Below are positions 23,349 through 34,413 of a stretch of 60,000 nt of DNA, piece by piece; position 1 is the stretch's first letter, and the number at the start of each line of letters is the position of its first letter. The notes under the pieces are model-generated. The model worked only from the letters and a program-made list of their open reading frames with translations. It had not been told where the DNA came from and did no database searches. Origin of the DNA: Cryptomeria japonica (taxonomy: Eukaryota > Streptophyta > Pinopsida > Cupressales > Cupressaceae); contig NC_081413.1 of the NCBI RefSeq assembly GCF_030272615.1, positions 564,760,510 to 564,820,509 on the forward strand, written 5' to 3'. Made by a program: the position numbers and the translations under genes.

Positions 23349-23361
23349 ATCTCCCCCTTTG
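23349..23361 (-). other. Polypurine tract of the minus-strand pol-less element
   Basis: On the minus strand CAAAGGGGGAGAT directly precedes the LTR start TGTTGGAG. It is repeated at 28,126-28,138 before the second LTR and matches the tracts at 6688 and 42,937. Confidence 0.9.
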
Positions 23362-23419
23362 TCATTGATGGCAACATAAAGGAAACTGCTACGAGAAAAA
23401 GATTTTGCACCTCAAAATT

Positions 23420-25660
23420 AAAGCTTCATTTTCTACAAGCACCCCCCCTTAGAAAAACATCCCATCTTCTTATTATCCTCATATCAAATACATCAATCTC
23501 TCTCCCTTTTCCATCAAGGACATAGGAAAAAAAATAAGTTACCTTTCTGTGGAAAAATCTCCTTGTAATTTTATTTGAGTTTTTGGAGAAGAGAGTTCCA
23601 AGAACTAACAACATATGTCAATGACATGCACTGACAATTACATTGCATCATCAAATCAATGACAGTAACCAAATCACCTAGGACCATTAGGTTTAGCACC
23701 ACCTTCTCTACTTCTTCCAATAATTGATTGTAGCGGTCCATTCTAGTTTCAATGATCTCTTTAATAGACAAAAACTTCTTGCAAAGATCATCTCTCTATC
23801 CCTGCATTGAGGATAATTCTAACTGTACAAAATTAATCTTCTTTCTTAATGCACCATCCTTGTCGTTATAAATATTAAAGGACTCAGCTAAGTTGTTCAT
23901 CTCATATTCAAGGGAGTCAATCTTTGCCTTATGAATTGTTGTGGCAACAAGCCACCTAATGAAATACTTGTTAACACTGTCAATTGCACTCATGCACTTT
24001 CTCATATTCTTAATGCATTCAATCAACTTATTTTATGTAGCAATACAATTTCTTCTCATCGCTCTCTTTACTTCATCTTCAATATTTGGTTTGTCTTTCT
24101 TAGAGGTTTTAAGGCTAATTTCTCACTCAATGGTTAAACAAGTTCTTCTATGAGCACATTCTCAACCAAACCAAGAGGTATGTATCATTACAAAGAAAAT
24201 AAATAATCAAAGCTTCTTCAATTCTATCTTGATCATATGATGGTTGCAATAACCATGTATCTGCAATTTTCTTAAATAAATCTGGTTCCTCAAGAACCTT
24301 CAAAAAAATTTCAACTTCAAATTTTTCTTCATCAAGAGAACCAATAAATTTCACTTGCATAGCTTCTTCCACTACAAATATCTCTTTTTTCTTAACATCA
24401 ACCTCAATATTCTCAACATCATCAATACTTATAATTTCAGCCTTATCTTTTCTTACTGACTTTCTCTTTTTAGTGATTGGAGCAATGGTCTCAATTGATA
24501 TTTTTCTTTTCTTCCTACTAGAGGAGGGTCCCTCAAGAACCACCTATTCAACAACATTTGAATCAACAAGTTATTCATAAGTTACAAACTTATCTTTAGT
24601 AAATTCTACCTAAAGCCTACGAAGTTCATCTGCATACATTACACATTCTTCTTCGCCAATTTCATAACCAAAGCTTGATAATCAAACCTTCTAGGGAAAC
24701 ACAACTTCCATAAAAAAATGATCAATATTTACCAAGAAAGTAATGGTATGTTTGTATTTCTTAACACATCTTTCTAGGATTCTATATCTTAGAATTAAGT
24801 TCTTCCCGGGTTCATCAAAGTATTATTTACATGCATTGTCTTTGTCATTCAGATTGTCTAAATATATTTTGATTTTCTTTCCAACCAGTAGGCTTACATC
24901 CCAAGCAACATTCTCCTGCAACGACGATCAATTTAAAAAGTATAAAACTAGGCATAGAATCAATGATCCAAAGTGAAAGTGATAACCATCAATTTTTAGT
25001 CAACTCAATATTACCCATTACTTGTTTTCTCAATAATTCACACAAATCATAATTCATTCCTGCCTTTGTCATTTGATAAACAAGATACACAACAATAACT
25101 GAAGTAGAACCTTCTCTATTTTGAAAATAAATCTTATAAGTGATTCCCATATAAACATATCTTACTAGAGGGTCTGAGATAGCATCAATTCATAAAGCTC
25201 TTTGATCTCCAATTACACCTGTTAATTCTTCAACCTCTTTGGTCCTTATAGATTTCTTCACTGGTATGGTTCCTTTTGAACAAAGACTAATAACCACCCT
25301 CAAAGCTTAGTAATTTGATATGATTTGTCTAGCCAAATGAAATCATCATGAATTACGTTGAGTACAATCTTGACCACTTCTTTATCAATTAGCATAAAAA
25401 ATTCACTCCAGATGTCCAAACCCTTGTGCCCTAATTCAACAATTGACTACAAATTTTCCCTAGAAAGAGTCTTTGAGATTCTTGATTTCCACATTGTCAT
25501 ATTATTCAATTTGCATGTCAATAAACCTGTAAATATCTTCAAGACATATCACTCTAGCCGGTAATAACAGAAATGCACCAATCAAAATATTTCTTATCGA
25601 TTTTTTCATGAATTTCTTAAACTTAGGTCGAGACTCATCATCATGACGAACACATTTGTT
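23420..25660 (-). pseudogene. ORF2 of the minus-strand pol-less element, homologous to 3035-6436
   Basis: Read on the minus strand through stops and frameshifts, the segments follow the order of the other ORF2. They are FMKKSIRN and ICLEDIYRFIDMQIE (near 25,600-25,500), IDAISDPLVRYVYMGITYK (near 25,180), YDLCELLRKQVMGNIELT (near 25,040), and YFDEPGKNLILRYRI then MEVV (near 24,810-24,690). A basic segment (RKKRKIS, near 24,520) and a coiled-coil-like C-terminus (24,026-23,571) follow. The corresponding motifs at 3035-6436 include FIKRKLKYN, ILDYIDCKIE, IKDDLVKYACMVIGYR, FDLCTGMQRQVLLNL and YFDEFRGKMSLRMRI. The product is unknown and this copy is dead. The C-terminal part recurs at 28,126-28,794. 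Confidence 0.72.
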
Positions 25661-26049
25661 GCAAACCATGAGATAGAGATTATAAATACCTTTGCAAATA
25701 TAATTTTACTTAATTACTTCTTTCCACTCTTCAAATTGTCGATTTACCGGTAGCAAAATATTCAAAAAATATTTTGTTGAAAAGACCTAGGGTTTTACTG
25801 CCAAAACTATCATGTCACCCAAAAAGCTGCTAAATCATTATGTCTATGAACACTACCTTCCAAACCATTGCAATTCATCTCACAATAATATTTTCTACTG
25901 TAATCTTCATCAAGAGTTCAAATGTATCATCATACTTAATATATCAACCTGCTATGACAACAACATCAACTTCTTTGGCAAGGGAAAACGATCTTCAGCA
26001 TAGTTCCCCTTAAGCCAAAGCCTCTAGATTAGTTTTTGGAGTGGATTTT

Positions 26050-27120
26050 TGCATTGAAGCCAGATGAAATTACACTTTATGTCATATCTACTTCCTTCTT
26101 TCTCCAAATCCTTTTCATTTCATTTCTTACTTCTTCAACATCAATTCTTTACTGCTTTATTCTTCCATACTGAATTGTCTTTCTTCATATTTCTACTTTT
26201 GCATTCTTTAGCAATGCGTCCAACTTTATTACAATCGAAACATTTGATATTCCTTTGTGTTGAGTTTCTTGTAGTTATTCTAGATCTTCATGGATTAGCC
26301 TTATGCCCAAAACTGTTGCATAACTGGTGGTAACCACATGAAAGAATCTATTTCTTCCATCCACAAATTGATTTTTGCAATTACTAGTCTTATGATCAAA
26401 TTTCTTACATGAAAAACACTAAACATTCAGTTTCACTTTGTTTCTACATTCTAAAGATTTATTTCCAAATTTATTACTAAAGAAACAATAACCATTAAAT
26501 GAAGAGTACCTTTGAACATTAAGTTGTCTAATCAGAGGTTTCCTTGTGAGGATTTTATGATTTTGGGGTTGTCTAACTTTATTTGTTTCTTCAATGCACT
26601 ATTAAAATTCAATCTTTAGTTCTTCATTTTTAACATTCACCAAATTCAAAACCTAATCCACTTTTTCTTCTAGATATTTTTTTCAGCCATTATTTCATCA
26701 ATTTTTTTAGTACTTTCCTTAAATTTGTCTTTAGATATTAGGGTTACAACTTCTTATTCCAATCTTGCACATTATTCGGTCTTTTGTTTGATTATGCCAT
26801 TTAGACATTCTTCTATTTTCTTTCTTTATTCAACTTGTACCTTTAGATTGATATTTGTTTCATTTGCTTTCAATTCCTTGCTGACCTCTTTGTATCTTTC
26901 TCTGAATTTCTTGATTCAATCTCTTAGCTTTCTATTGCACTCATTTGCTTCTTTGATATTTTTTGTCAAGTCTTTTTTATCACTCTCCATGTTCTCAAGA
27001 TCTTCAAGAGAAGTTTGTAACTCACCATCCATAAAAATCTCTTCAGTACTTAACTTAGGAATCATATATGTTCAACCAACAAGATCTCCTTCAAGCAGTT
27101 AAGCTCTTAAAAAAAGGGAC
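26050..27120 (-). pseudogene. Gag remnant with CCHC zinc knuckles (minus-strand element)
   Basis: The minus strand encodes CFSCKKFDHKTSNC (near 26,400) and CFDCNKVGRIAKEC (near 26,240, with the knuckle histidine changed to arginine). Two more degenerate knuckles lie near 26,470 and 26,310. A coiled-coil-prone, charged region lies between about 26,700 and 27,100. The order, coiled coil then several knuckles, matches the gag at 1337-2588. Many stops are present. It would bind element RNA in particles if functional. Confidence 0.65.
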
Positions 27121-27137
27121 CAAATCTCTAATACCAA
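27121..27137 (-). other. Primer binding site of the minus-strand pol-less element
   Basis: On the minus strand TTGGTATTAGAGATTTG follows the LTR end after a few bases. It resembles the initiator-Met primer site TGGTATCAGAG at 38,266 with one internal mismatch. Confidence 0.7.
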
Positions 27138-27142
27138 ATTTT

Positions 27143-27662
27143 TGAATGGTTTGAATAATGAGAGGGGGGTGGTAAGTTAGTATTCCATAAAACTCTTTCG
27201 ATAATTCTAGTTATGGCTCCTTTGAAAATTATTCCAACCAGAAAAAGTAAGTGATTAAATGAACAACAAGAAAGAAATATTAACCACATCAACACATACA
27301 AGAGAACAATAGATTTTTGCATGAAAACCCATTAGGGAAAAACCACAGAGAGGGTTAACTCTCAATATAATATAATATTACAATTCTCAATGTAAGGCAC
27401 GCTGTCTAAGGCTCACTACCAAGACGACTCACTATCCAAGAGAATAAATAAAATGAGTTGTTATGATTGCATCTTACATATGCATGAATTATTGTTCCAA
27501 TTAAGCTCAGTAGATTGCCTTCAACATTTACTCACTCTTCAATAATCTACTTCAATCACATCTTGATGAAACTATCATACTTTTGTCTTTATATGTTCAT
27601 CTCCTTCTATATCTCTCTCTCATACATCCATACTATAATCATACATAACGAAAAGGAATGCA

Positions 27663-27706
<44 letters not shown>

Positions 27707-28125
27707 TGCATATATCAAGTCGGCCATACATGCCTTACACACTATTCAAAAAACATCACATGTTTCACTCACATAAGTCGGCCAAATACATAACAAAAAC
27801 TAAAGCCAACTAGGATATGCACAATGCCAAAACCAACTATTATGTTCTGGAGAAACAAGATAACTAATAGATTGAAATTGTCAGACAAAGCATCTCAACC
27901 TCTAGAGATCAAAAAAACATGAAATATAAAATATATGTATATCCGATATCCATAAGCATAGTACCTAAACCACAAACCCATATCTGCAACACAGAGTAAA
28001 ACATGAGGAACATAATCACCAAAATATCAAACCAACAACAAAACAAGTTAATAGAGATATGTTGACATCAATGACAACTAGTAATCAATACATCATTCTC
28101 CTTCATCAATGACAAAACTCCAACA
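27143..28125 (-). repeat. Second LTR of the tandem minus-strand element
   Basis: 983 bp, from TGAATGGTTTGAATAATGAG to CTCCAACA. It contains an expanded AT microsatellite (27,667-27,702) absent from the sister LTR. It is followed at once by a polypurine tract and internal sequence, so it serves two element copies. Confidence 0.85.
27658..27712. repeat. (AT)n microsatellite forming a palindrome
   Basis: TGCATCTCAT, an AT run of about 36 bp, then ATGAGATGCA: the flanks are inverted repeats. The sister LTR at about 22,832 has only a short AT run there and no second arm. Confidence 0.85.
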
Positions 28126-28981
28126 ATCTCCCCCTTTGTCATTGATGGCAACATAAAGGAAATTGCTACGAGAAAAAGATTTCGCACCTGATTTTCTACA
28201 AACACTCCACCTTAGAAAAAAATCTCATCTTCTTATTATCCTTGTATTTAATACATCAATCTATCCCCCCTTGACATCAAGGACAAAGGAAAAAAAATAG
28301 TTACCTTTCTGTTGAAAAATCTCCTTGTATATTTCTTTGAGTTTCGGGAGAAGAGAGTTCCAAGAACTAACATCATATATTAATGTCATGCATTGATAAT
28401 TACATTTCACAAGAAGGTCAATGGCACTAACCAAATCATTTAGGACTATTAGGTTCATCTCTGCCTCCTCTGCTTCTTCCAACAGACAATTGTAGTGATC
28501 CATTCTAGTTTCAATGATCTCTTTAATAGACAAAAACTTATTGCAAAGATCATCTCTCTATCTCTGCATCGAGGATAATTCTAACTATATAGAATTAATC
28601 TTCTTTCTTAATACACCATCCTCGTCATTAGAAATATTGAAAGACTTGGCTAAGTTATTCATCTCAGATTCAAGGGAGTCAATATTTTCCTTATGATTTT
28701 CTATGGTAGCCAGCCACCTAATGCAATACTTGTAGACACTGGTGATTGCACTAACACACTTCCTCATATCTTTAATGCATTCAATCAACTTCATTTGTGA
28801 AACAACACCCTTCTACTCATTACTCTTTGTACTTGATCTTCATTATCTATTTTATCTTTCTCAGAGGCTTTAAGGGCTAATTGCTCACTCAGTAGTTCAA
28901 CTAGTTCTTATGGGAGCACATTCTCAATTGAACCAAGAGCTATATCATTTTATATCAAATTAATAACTGAAGCTTCTTAAG
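28126..28981 (-). pseudogene. Partial second internal copy: ORF2 C-terminal segment
   Basis: It is homologous to 23,349-24,210. The minus-strand segments MSIKEIIETRMDHYNCLLEE (28,533) and MKLIECIKDMRKCVSAITSV (28,794) match those at 23,771 and 24,026. Homology ends near AGCTTCTT at 28,981, where sequence of the surrounding element resumes. Confidence 0.8.
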
Positions 28982-30140
28982 TATGGTAAGAATGTTACAT
29001 TTATTTGAAGGTTGAAATATGGTAAGAATGTTACATTTATTTCATAAGGCTTATCAATTATTAATATAAGAATAAAGAAGTTGATGAGTATTGTCTTTTT
29101 CATTGTAGTTATTCTCATTCTCTTGAAAAAGGCTTATCAATTGCAGTTTTTTTTTGGCGAAGAGGTAGTGCCTTATCATTCCATTCACCTTATCATGTTG
29201 CTCCTCACCCTATGGAACTAGTATTTTAACCTTATTGGGGGCTCTTTGTCATGTGTGGTGATGCATCTTCATTTTCAATCATACTTGGTCAGCAACATAA
29301 TTCATCCTTATCTCCTTGCTTGGGGGGCAACGACAATATAGTCAATCCTCTCTCCTTTTTGAAGATTACCTCTTCTTTTGGGTTGTATTTTTCATATCTT
29401 GATGTCTTTTCTCACATTGAATCTTCCTTCATCTGAGTAAATATTTGTTTCTTGCTTAGGACCTTATTTTTTCTTGAAGTGATACATCTTTTATGTATAA
29501 TATCTCTTTAGAGGTTGTGCGATCCTTCTCTTTGTCCCTATGCTTGAAGGGCACTAATATTTCCTATCCTTTCTAAGGATCCACTTTTTCTTTGTTGATT
29601 AGTGTTTTCTTATGATATGATGTTATTCCTTGTGTGAAGTTGTTGTTTGCCCAAGGATTCCCTCTTATGCAAGAGGTGTGCATCCTTGTGTACAACCTCT
29701 TCCTCACTTGGAAATTCATATCTATTATAACAAACTCCTCACTTTGGGTAAAAAGTGTGTTATCCTTCATCAAGGTTTTCTTTTTCCTAGCAATAGGAGG
29801 GATGTCTAAATTATTTTTCTCCTTCCTTCCTTTTGGTCAATGGTTTTACTTTTGTTAAAAGTCTCCTCTTCAAGGTAGATATCTATTGATAAAATATCTC
29901 TTCCTCCTTCTCCTCCAAAGGATTCCTTTTACACTTGTTGCAAGATATCTCTTTTACAACTATATTTTCCTTGCTTCTAAGAGTCCTATCTATTTAGCTT
30001 GGATTTACGTATGTTAATGCCTAAAAGATATCTCCTTGGTGGTGAAGATGTGTATCCTTGTTTCTAACTTCCTTAAGACATCAACATACCTTTATGTTGA
30101 CATGTTAAAGGGAGCATACATATTACCCTCTTTGTACTAT

Positions 30141-30420
30141 ATTTTTATTTTACATGTCTTGTATAGGGTGTTCATCCTAAAAAATAGACCGACAAGTCTT
30201 ATACAAGATTCTTCATTCTTGAAACCAAACATAACCTTTTTATATGTCTTATATAGGGTGCTTGTTCTAAAAACCAAAACAACAAGTCTTATATGATATG
30301 CTTCATGCCCAAAACTAGACATACTTTATTTTTATTACATGTCTTACATAGGGTATTGTATGCTCTAAAACATACCTACAAGTCATACGATTCTTAACTC
30401 TTGAAACTAGACAACAACAT
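30141..30420 (+). repeat. Three ~100-bp tandem units
   Basis: Each unit contains ACATGTCTT or TATGTCTTATA, then AGGGT, then CTAAAA, then CAAGTCTTATA or CAAGTCATACG, then CTTGAAAC or CCAAAAC. Diverged counterparts are at 20,583-20,720 on the other strand. Confidence 0.7.
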
Positions 30421-30439
30421 ATGTAGTAGGGTGAGTTGA

Positions 30440-30690
30440 CTAGCATAACACAACTTGCTAAACCATTCAACTCTTCCTTTTTCAGAGAGTGGAGCTAGCA
30501 TAGTACAACTTGCTAGACTATTTCGACATTCCTTGACATGAATCACACAACATAACATAACTTGTTGTCTCATGAGTATTCATGTCCTTGTGGGTCACCT
30601 AGCATAACACAACTTGCTAGCCAATGGATTCCACAGTCTCTCTTATTCTCCTTCTCATGGATCACCTAGCATAACACAACTTGTTAGCAT
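30440..30690 (+). repeat. Second CTAGCA...TGCTAG motif array
   Basis: CTAGCATAACACAACTTGCT and close variants occur at about 30,440, 30,495, 30,550 (degenerate), 30,599 and 30,666. This is the reverse complement of the array at 20,155-20,532. Confidence 0.8.
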
Positions 30691-31128
30691 GTGGTGTCCA
30701 TGTGTTCTCTTTTCTCCTCCCCATGAGATTATACTTTTCTATTTGTGGATCATTATTTATCACTTGATGTATGCTCTTTCTCTTTTTATGTGACCACTTG
30801 GTTTCTTGTGATATCATTCCGAGAATGATATTAGTGGCTAATACATTTGATTATCAAGGTCTCTTCAACTAGCTGACTTGGATCATTTTTGTTGTTAGTA
30901 CCAACCCCTTGTGTTGTGTGTCTTTTGTCTTTTTTGTCTTTGTCTTGTTTTTTTTGTTCTTGCATTTGATTGTGTGAGTTAAATTCCTAAGATTGGGAGC
31001 TTGGTTCCTCAAAATTAGTGATGCCTTATCTCCTTGTGATTGCAATCCTAGTTGCTCCTCTCTCTCATCTTTCTACTTTACCACGAGTATTTGCATAGGT
31101 TCAAACTCCTACTAAAGTGGGGGATAAA

Positions 31129-31816
31129 TGTAGCATTGTAAATTGTAACCAGTATAATTTACACCTCATGTTTGTGCTCCTACTTTAGCATGTCCCATTT
31201 TCATTCCCTCTAGGACTATTTTGGTCCTTTTTACTCCAACCCTGATGTCACTTGTTGATACCACTAGATGGGCCCTATCCTAGAAGTTGTCCACTTCTAT
31301 TTCTTGATTTGATGGTTCTGGTTTTGGAGGACTAGGGTGTGGAGTGCCTTGGTCCTGGACCGAGGCACCCCAAAACACCCTGGTCCCCCTTAAAGTAGAC
31401 CCAATTTTAAATGGGGTAGGAACCCCCCTCCCTCATGGATTTTGGTCCCCAAGACTACACTTGACTGTTGGAGGTCAACCTAATCGATAATTTTCCTATG
31501 GAACCCTATATAAAGACATCCTATCAATTCATTTTAATCTAAGACCTAGAAGTAATTGGATTACATGGTCTCTCTTTTCAATCTACTTCAATTATTCATT
31601 GTTTTACCCTAATTTCACAATTACCATTCAATTTCAACTAAGAAAGAGGGTAACTAACAATAACTAGTGAATATAATCAAAATTTCAGCCCTTTCCATAT
31701 TTGGATTGTGGCTAGATCTATTGTATTCACCCCTCTTTTAATGTAGTTGTCCCTAAGGTAAAATTGGTGGTTTTATTATCTAAATTGGTGAAACCATAGT
31801 TTTTCCACCATTACAC
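31129..31816 (+). repeat. 3' LTR of the nested plus-strand element
   Basis: TGTAGCATTGTAAATTGTAA to CCACCATTACA, 688 bp. It is shorter than its relatives (about 1.3 kb) because roughly 600 bp after the TATA region are missing. It is followed by the target duplication CATAT. Confidence 0.82.
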
Positions 31817-31821
31817 ATATT

Positions 31822-34413
31822 TAAGCCTCCAATAGATTCTGGTAGATAATTTTTCTTGATTATCAATATGGATAGCTCTTGTCCCTTGAGATGTAGGGCA
31901 AGGTATACTAGTGGAGGAAGAAGAATTGGTTTCTTGTAGTAAAATTATTTACAAGGAAGGAGGAAGATTGTTTGATGGAGGGGAATTCTTGGATGGACGA
32001 TAATTCATCTTTTTGCAAAATACTCTTTAAGAGTTTGAACCTTAAGGAAAAGTTCTTAGATGTTGATGAATTGGGATATCATATACCTTCTCTAGTGCAT
32101 TGTGAGGGAGCATATATAGGTACCTTTATTCCTTGTTCACTATAACATTGTTTTAAAATAATATCATGGCCAATCTCATAAGATTTTTTTAATTCTGAAG
32201 GATAAGGGATTTGATTGTAAATTTCTTCAAATTTTGTTGTGTAAGGGCATCTTGAAGGACTAAAAGGATGAATAGATGAGGAAGGAATATTATTTATTGG
32301 AGGATTCTCCTTTCTATCATTACTACTCATATCCACTTTGTTAGGTTGGGAAGGAATATCCTTATCATCTAAGACTTCATCTTTTCTTAATATTATATTA
32401 GGAGATAGGTCATGAATAAAATGCATAACATCATATTGCCCACAAATATGTTGATAATCAAGATAAGCTCTAGGAGAATAAGGAGGATCTAAAGGTATTG
32501 ATATACCAACATGTTTACCTTGCCCCCCTTACTCTAAAGTATCTTGATAAGAGGATGGTTCAATGTTTCTCTTTAATATTGTCTCTCTATTAGAGAGATT
32601 ATTGATAGGAGTATTGATCCTTTCATCATTAACATAAGATACCTTAGAAGAGGTACAAGTGCTAGTCTTTTCAATGTCATCTATAGGGTTGTCAAGGGTA
32701 TTATCCACATATTCCATGAATTTCCTTCAAAATGTTATCATATAAGAACATAAAACAAGGATAATGGTGTATAATTAGGAAGTATTGTTGAAACCCTTAT
32801 TATGCAATATGTGAAAGTAATATGAAAGAATGCAAGCAACATGAAATGGTAGAAGCTATTATCCAACACATGATTCTAATAACAATAGATAACAAGTAAT
32901 GTAATCACTGATGAGCTGAAACAATAGCTCTTTTTTGTTCATATTTGTTATGTTTTTCATGGTTTAAGTTGCATGATTGGACAATGCTAAGGGTATAGGA
33001 TGTGTCTATTAGATAATCATCCTAGAGGTTTTTATCTTGTGCATTTTGGACATTAACTGAATCTTATATTGTTTTGGCCAATATATTCCTACAGTTATGT
33101 GAATTACTATGATAATTTTATATGTGGATGAATGAATGTTATGGTTAATAGAAAATGGATATGTATGTGTTTGTGTATGCTAACTCATAATGCAAGAATT
33201 ATTAAGTAGCAACAGATGAGTTTAAACCATGCCAAAAAGGAGGATCGTGTCATTTAAGAGGTTAAGGGTTAAGTCAAGGCGGTTAAAAATATTGAATACA
33301 ATGAGGAAAGTCAACAATCGAATGGCTAAAGAATAGCAGAGCAGTTCAAGAACTCATTTATGACTATTCTCAATGAGAAGCAATCTAGTGGGAACCATTG
33401 TTCTATATTCTTGGTCATATAATGATGAACATCCCACAATCTTTGTGGTTGACTCTTCCCTCTTTCTTTGTTGTAATAAAAACCTCTGCATATTTTCTTG
33501 GGCGTGGTCTAGGTAGTTAGTAATTTGTTGTAAGATTTCACATAAATAAAGTTTTGAACCTCCTCACGGGGGTAGAGGGAATTTTTGGGAGTTAGACAAT
33601 ATTTTCTCTATTTCCATAGAATGTAACAACTTTTGAGATGATGAATAAAGTGATGGTGTTTTGAACATATAAGGCTATTTGAGTTTTGGACATGCTCATT
33701 CAAGGGGGCCCACTTGGTGAGTAATCCTATATATTTGTTAAGTTAATTTCTCTTTTGTTGTAGTTATTGTTCTAGAAGTTGACTATTCCTGCAACCACTA
33801 GAACCAAAACTTGTGACTGTTCCTACAGCCAAGACAAATAGAGTAGTTCTTGTTTGTTATCTTTGAACATTGATGATAATTAGTTGCCTAAATTTCTTTC
33901 TAGCATATGGATTTCCTGTAGCACTTGAGTCATTACATTTGTGCATGTTTATTTTCAGTAATTTTATTTGTTGCAGTAGGATAGAATGGCTTTTACTGGA
34001 ACTTAGTGCACAAACTGTGTTGGCTCATTCCAAGTAATATGTCCCTAGGTTGACAAGTAAATAGAGCCTCAGCCATATGAATGATAGCTATTCAAGATGG
34101 ATGTCCAATCCATGAGTTAAGGTTTTAATCCTAGTTATTATTCTAATTGGGAGGTCTGACAACCGCACAATAAAATAGAAAACCAATTAGATTTTATGAA
34201 TAATCAGATTTGAAAAATACCAAATTAGAAATATGCAAAATGTAAGAAGCATGAAGTTCACCAAATTGTAATGGATGGTTAACTAGACCTCACAATGTAT
34301 ATAATGTAATGATATATCTCAGAAATGATTGTAACTATGAATGAAATGCATCTAAGTTAGATTCAAAATTCAAAATTAGAAATAATCATGAGGTACGTCA
34401 AGTTCACCAAAAT
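31822..34413 (-). other. Internal region of the large minus-strand element (5' half)
   Basis: This is assigned to the element by position between the CATAT insertion site and its 5' LTR. Apart from the coding remnant at 32,079-32,717 it shows no motifs. A block of about 145 bp (AGTTCACCAAA...TAATGGAT) is diverged but duplicated at about 34,255 and 34,401. The start of the internal region (TTTTGGTGAACTTGACG on the minus strand) is a possible but unusual primer site. Confidence 0.5.
32079..32717 (-). pseudogene. Decayed coding stretch of the large minus-strand element
   Basis: Two minus-strand segments in one frame (32,717-32,529 and 32,426-32,079) are separated by a stop and about 100 bp of readable sequence. 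They encode a hydrophilic, asparagine/serine/proline-rich protein with no recognised domain (for example PINNLSNRETILKRN and PINNIPSSSIHPFSPSR). The position near the 5' LTR would suit a gag-like protein. I do not recognise it, and chance cannot be ruled out. Confidence 0.35.

Larger units (their letters stand above)
22332..28981 (-). mobile_element. Tandem pol-less copia-type element: LTR-internal-LTR-partial internal
   Basis: On the minus strand, two LTR copies (22,332-23,348 and 27,143-28,125) flank a 3.8-kb internal region, and a second partial internal copy (28,126-28,981) follows the right LTR. Each LTR starts TGTTGGAG and is preceded by AAAGGGGGAGATTG. The internal region encodes a zinc-knuckle gag and an ORF2 homologous to the one at 3035-6436, with no pol. 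The tandem form suggests unequal recombination between LTRs or adjacent insertions. The right end is truncated, so no target duplication can be paired. Confidence 0.8.
28982..31128 (+). other. Internal non-coding region of the nested plus-strand element
   Basis: It matches the reverse complement of 19,751-21,720 in order. A 31-bp unit (ATGGTAAGAATGTTACATTT) is tandemly repeated at 28,986 and 29,018. No protein domain is recognisable in the open stretches (for example 29,251-29,436). A purine block (AAAGTGGGGGATAAA, 31,114-31,128) abuts the 3' LTR and is the probable polypurine tract. Confidence 0.65.
21747..31816 (+). mobile_element. Plus-strand relative of the large element, inserted into it; itself interrupted
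   Basis: The start TGTAGCATTGTAAATTATAA at 21,747 and the end CCACCATTACA at 31,816 are flanked by the 5-bp duplication CATAT (21,742-21,746 and 31,817-31,821). The 5' LTR is cut at 22,331 by the minus-strand pol-less element. The internal part resumes at 28,982 and the 3' LTR spans 31,129-31,816. Part of the 5' LTR and internal start are missing, so a deletion accompanied or followed the nested insertion. No coding capacity remains. Confidence 0.75.

Noticed and set aside
27515-27793. Plus-strand open frame in the second LTR
   Set aside because: It lies inside an LTR, includes the AT microsatellite (YIYIYI) and has no homologue in the sister LTR.
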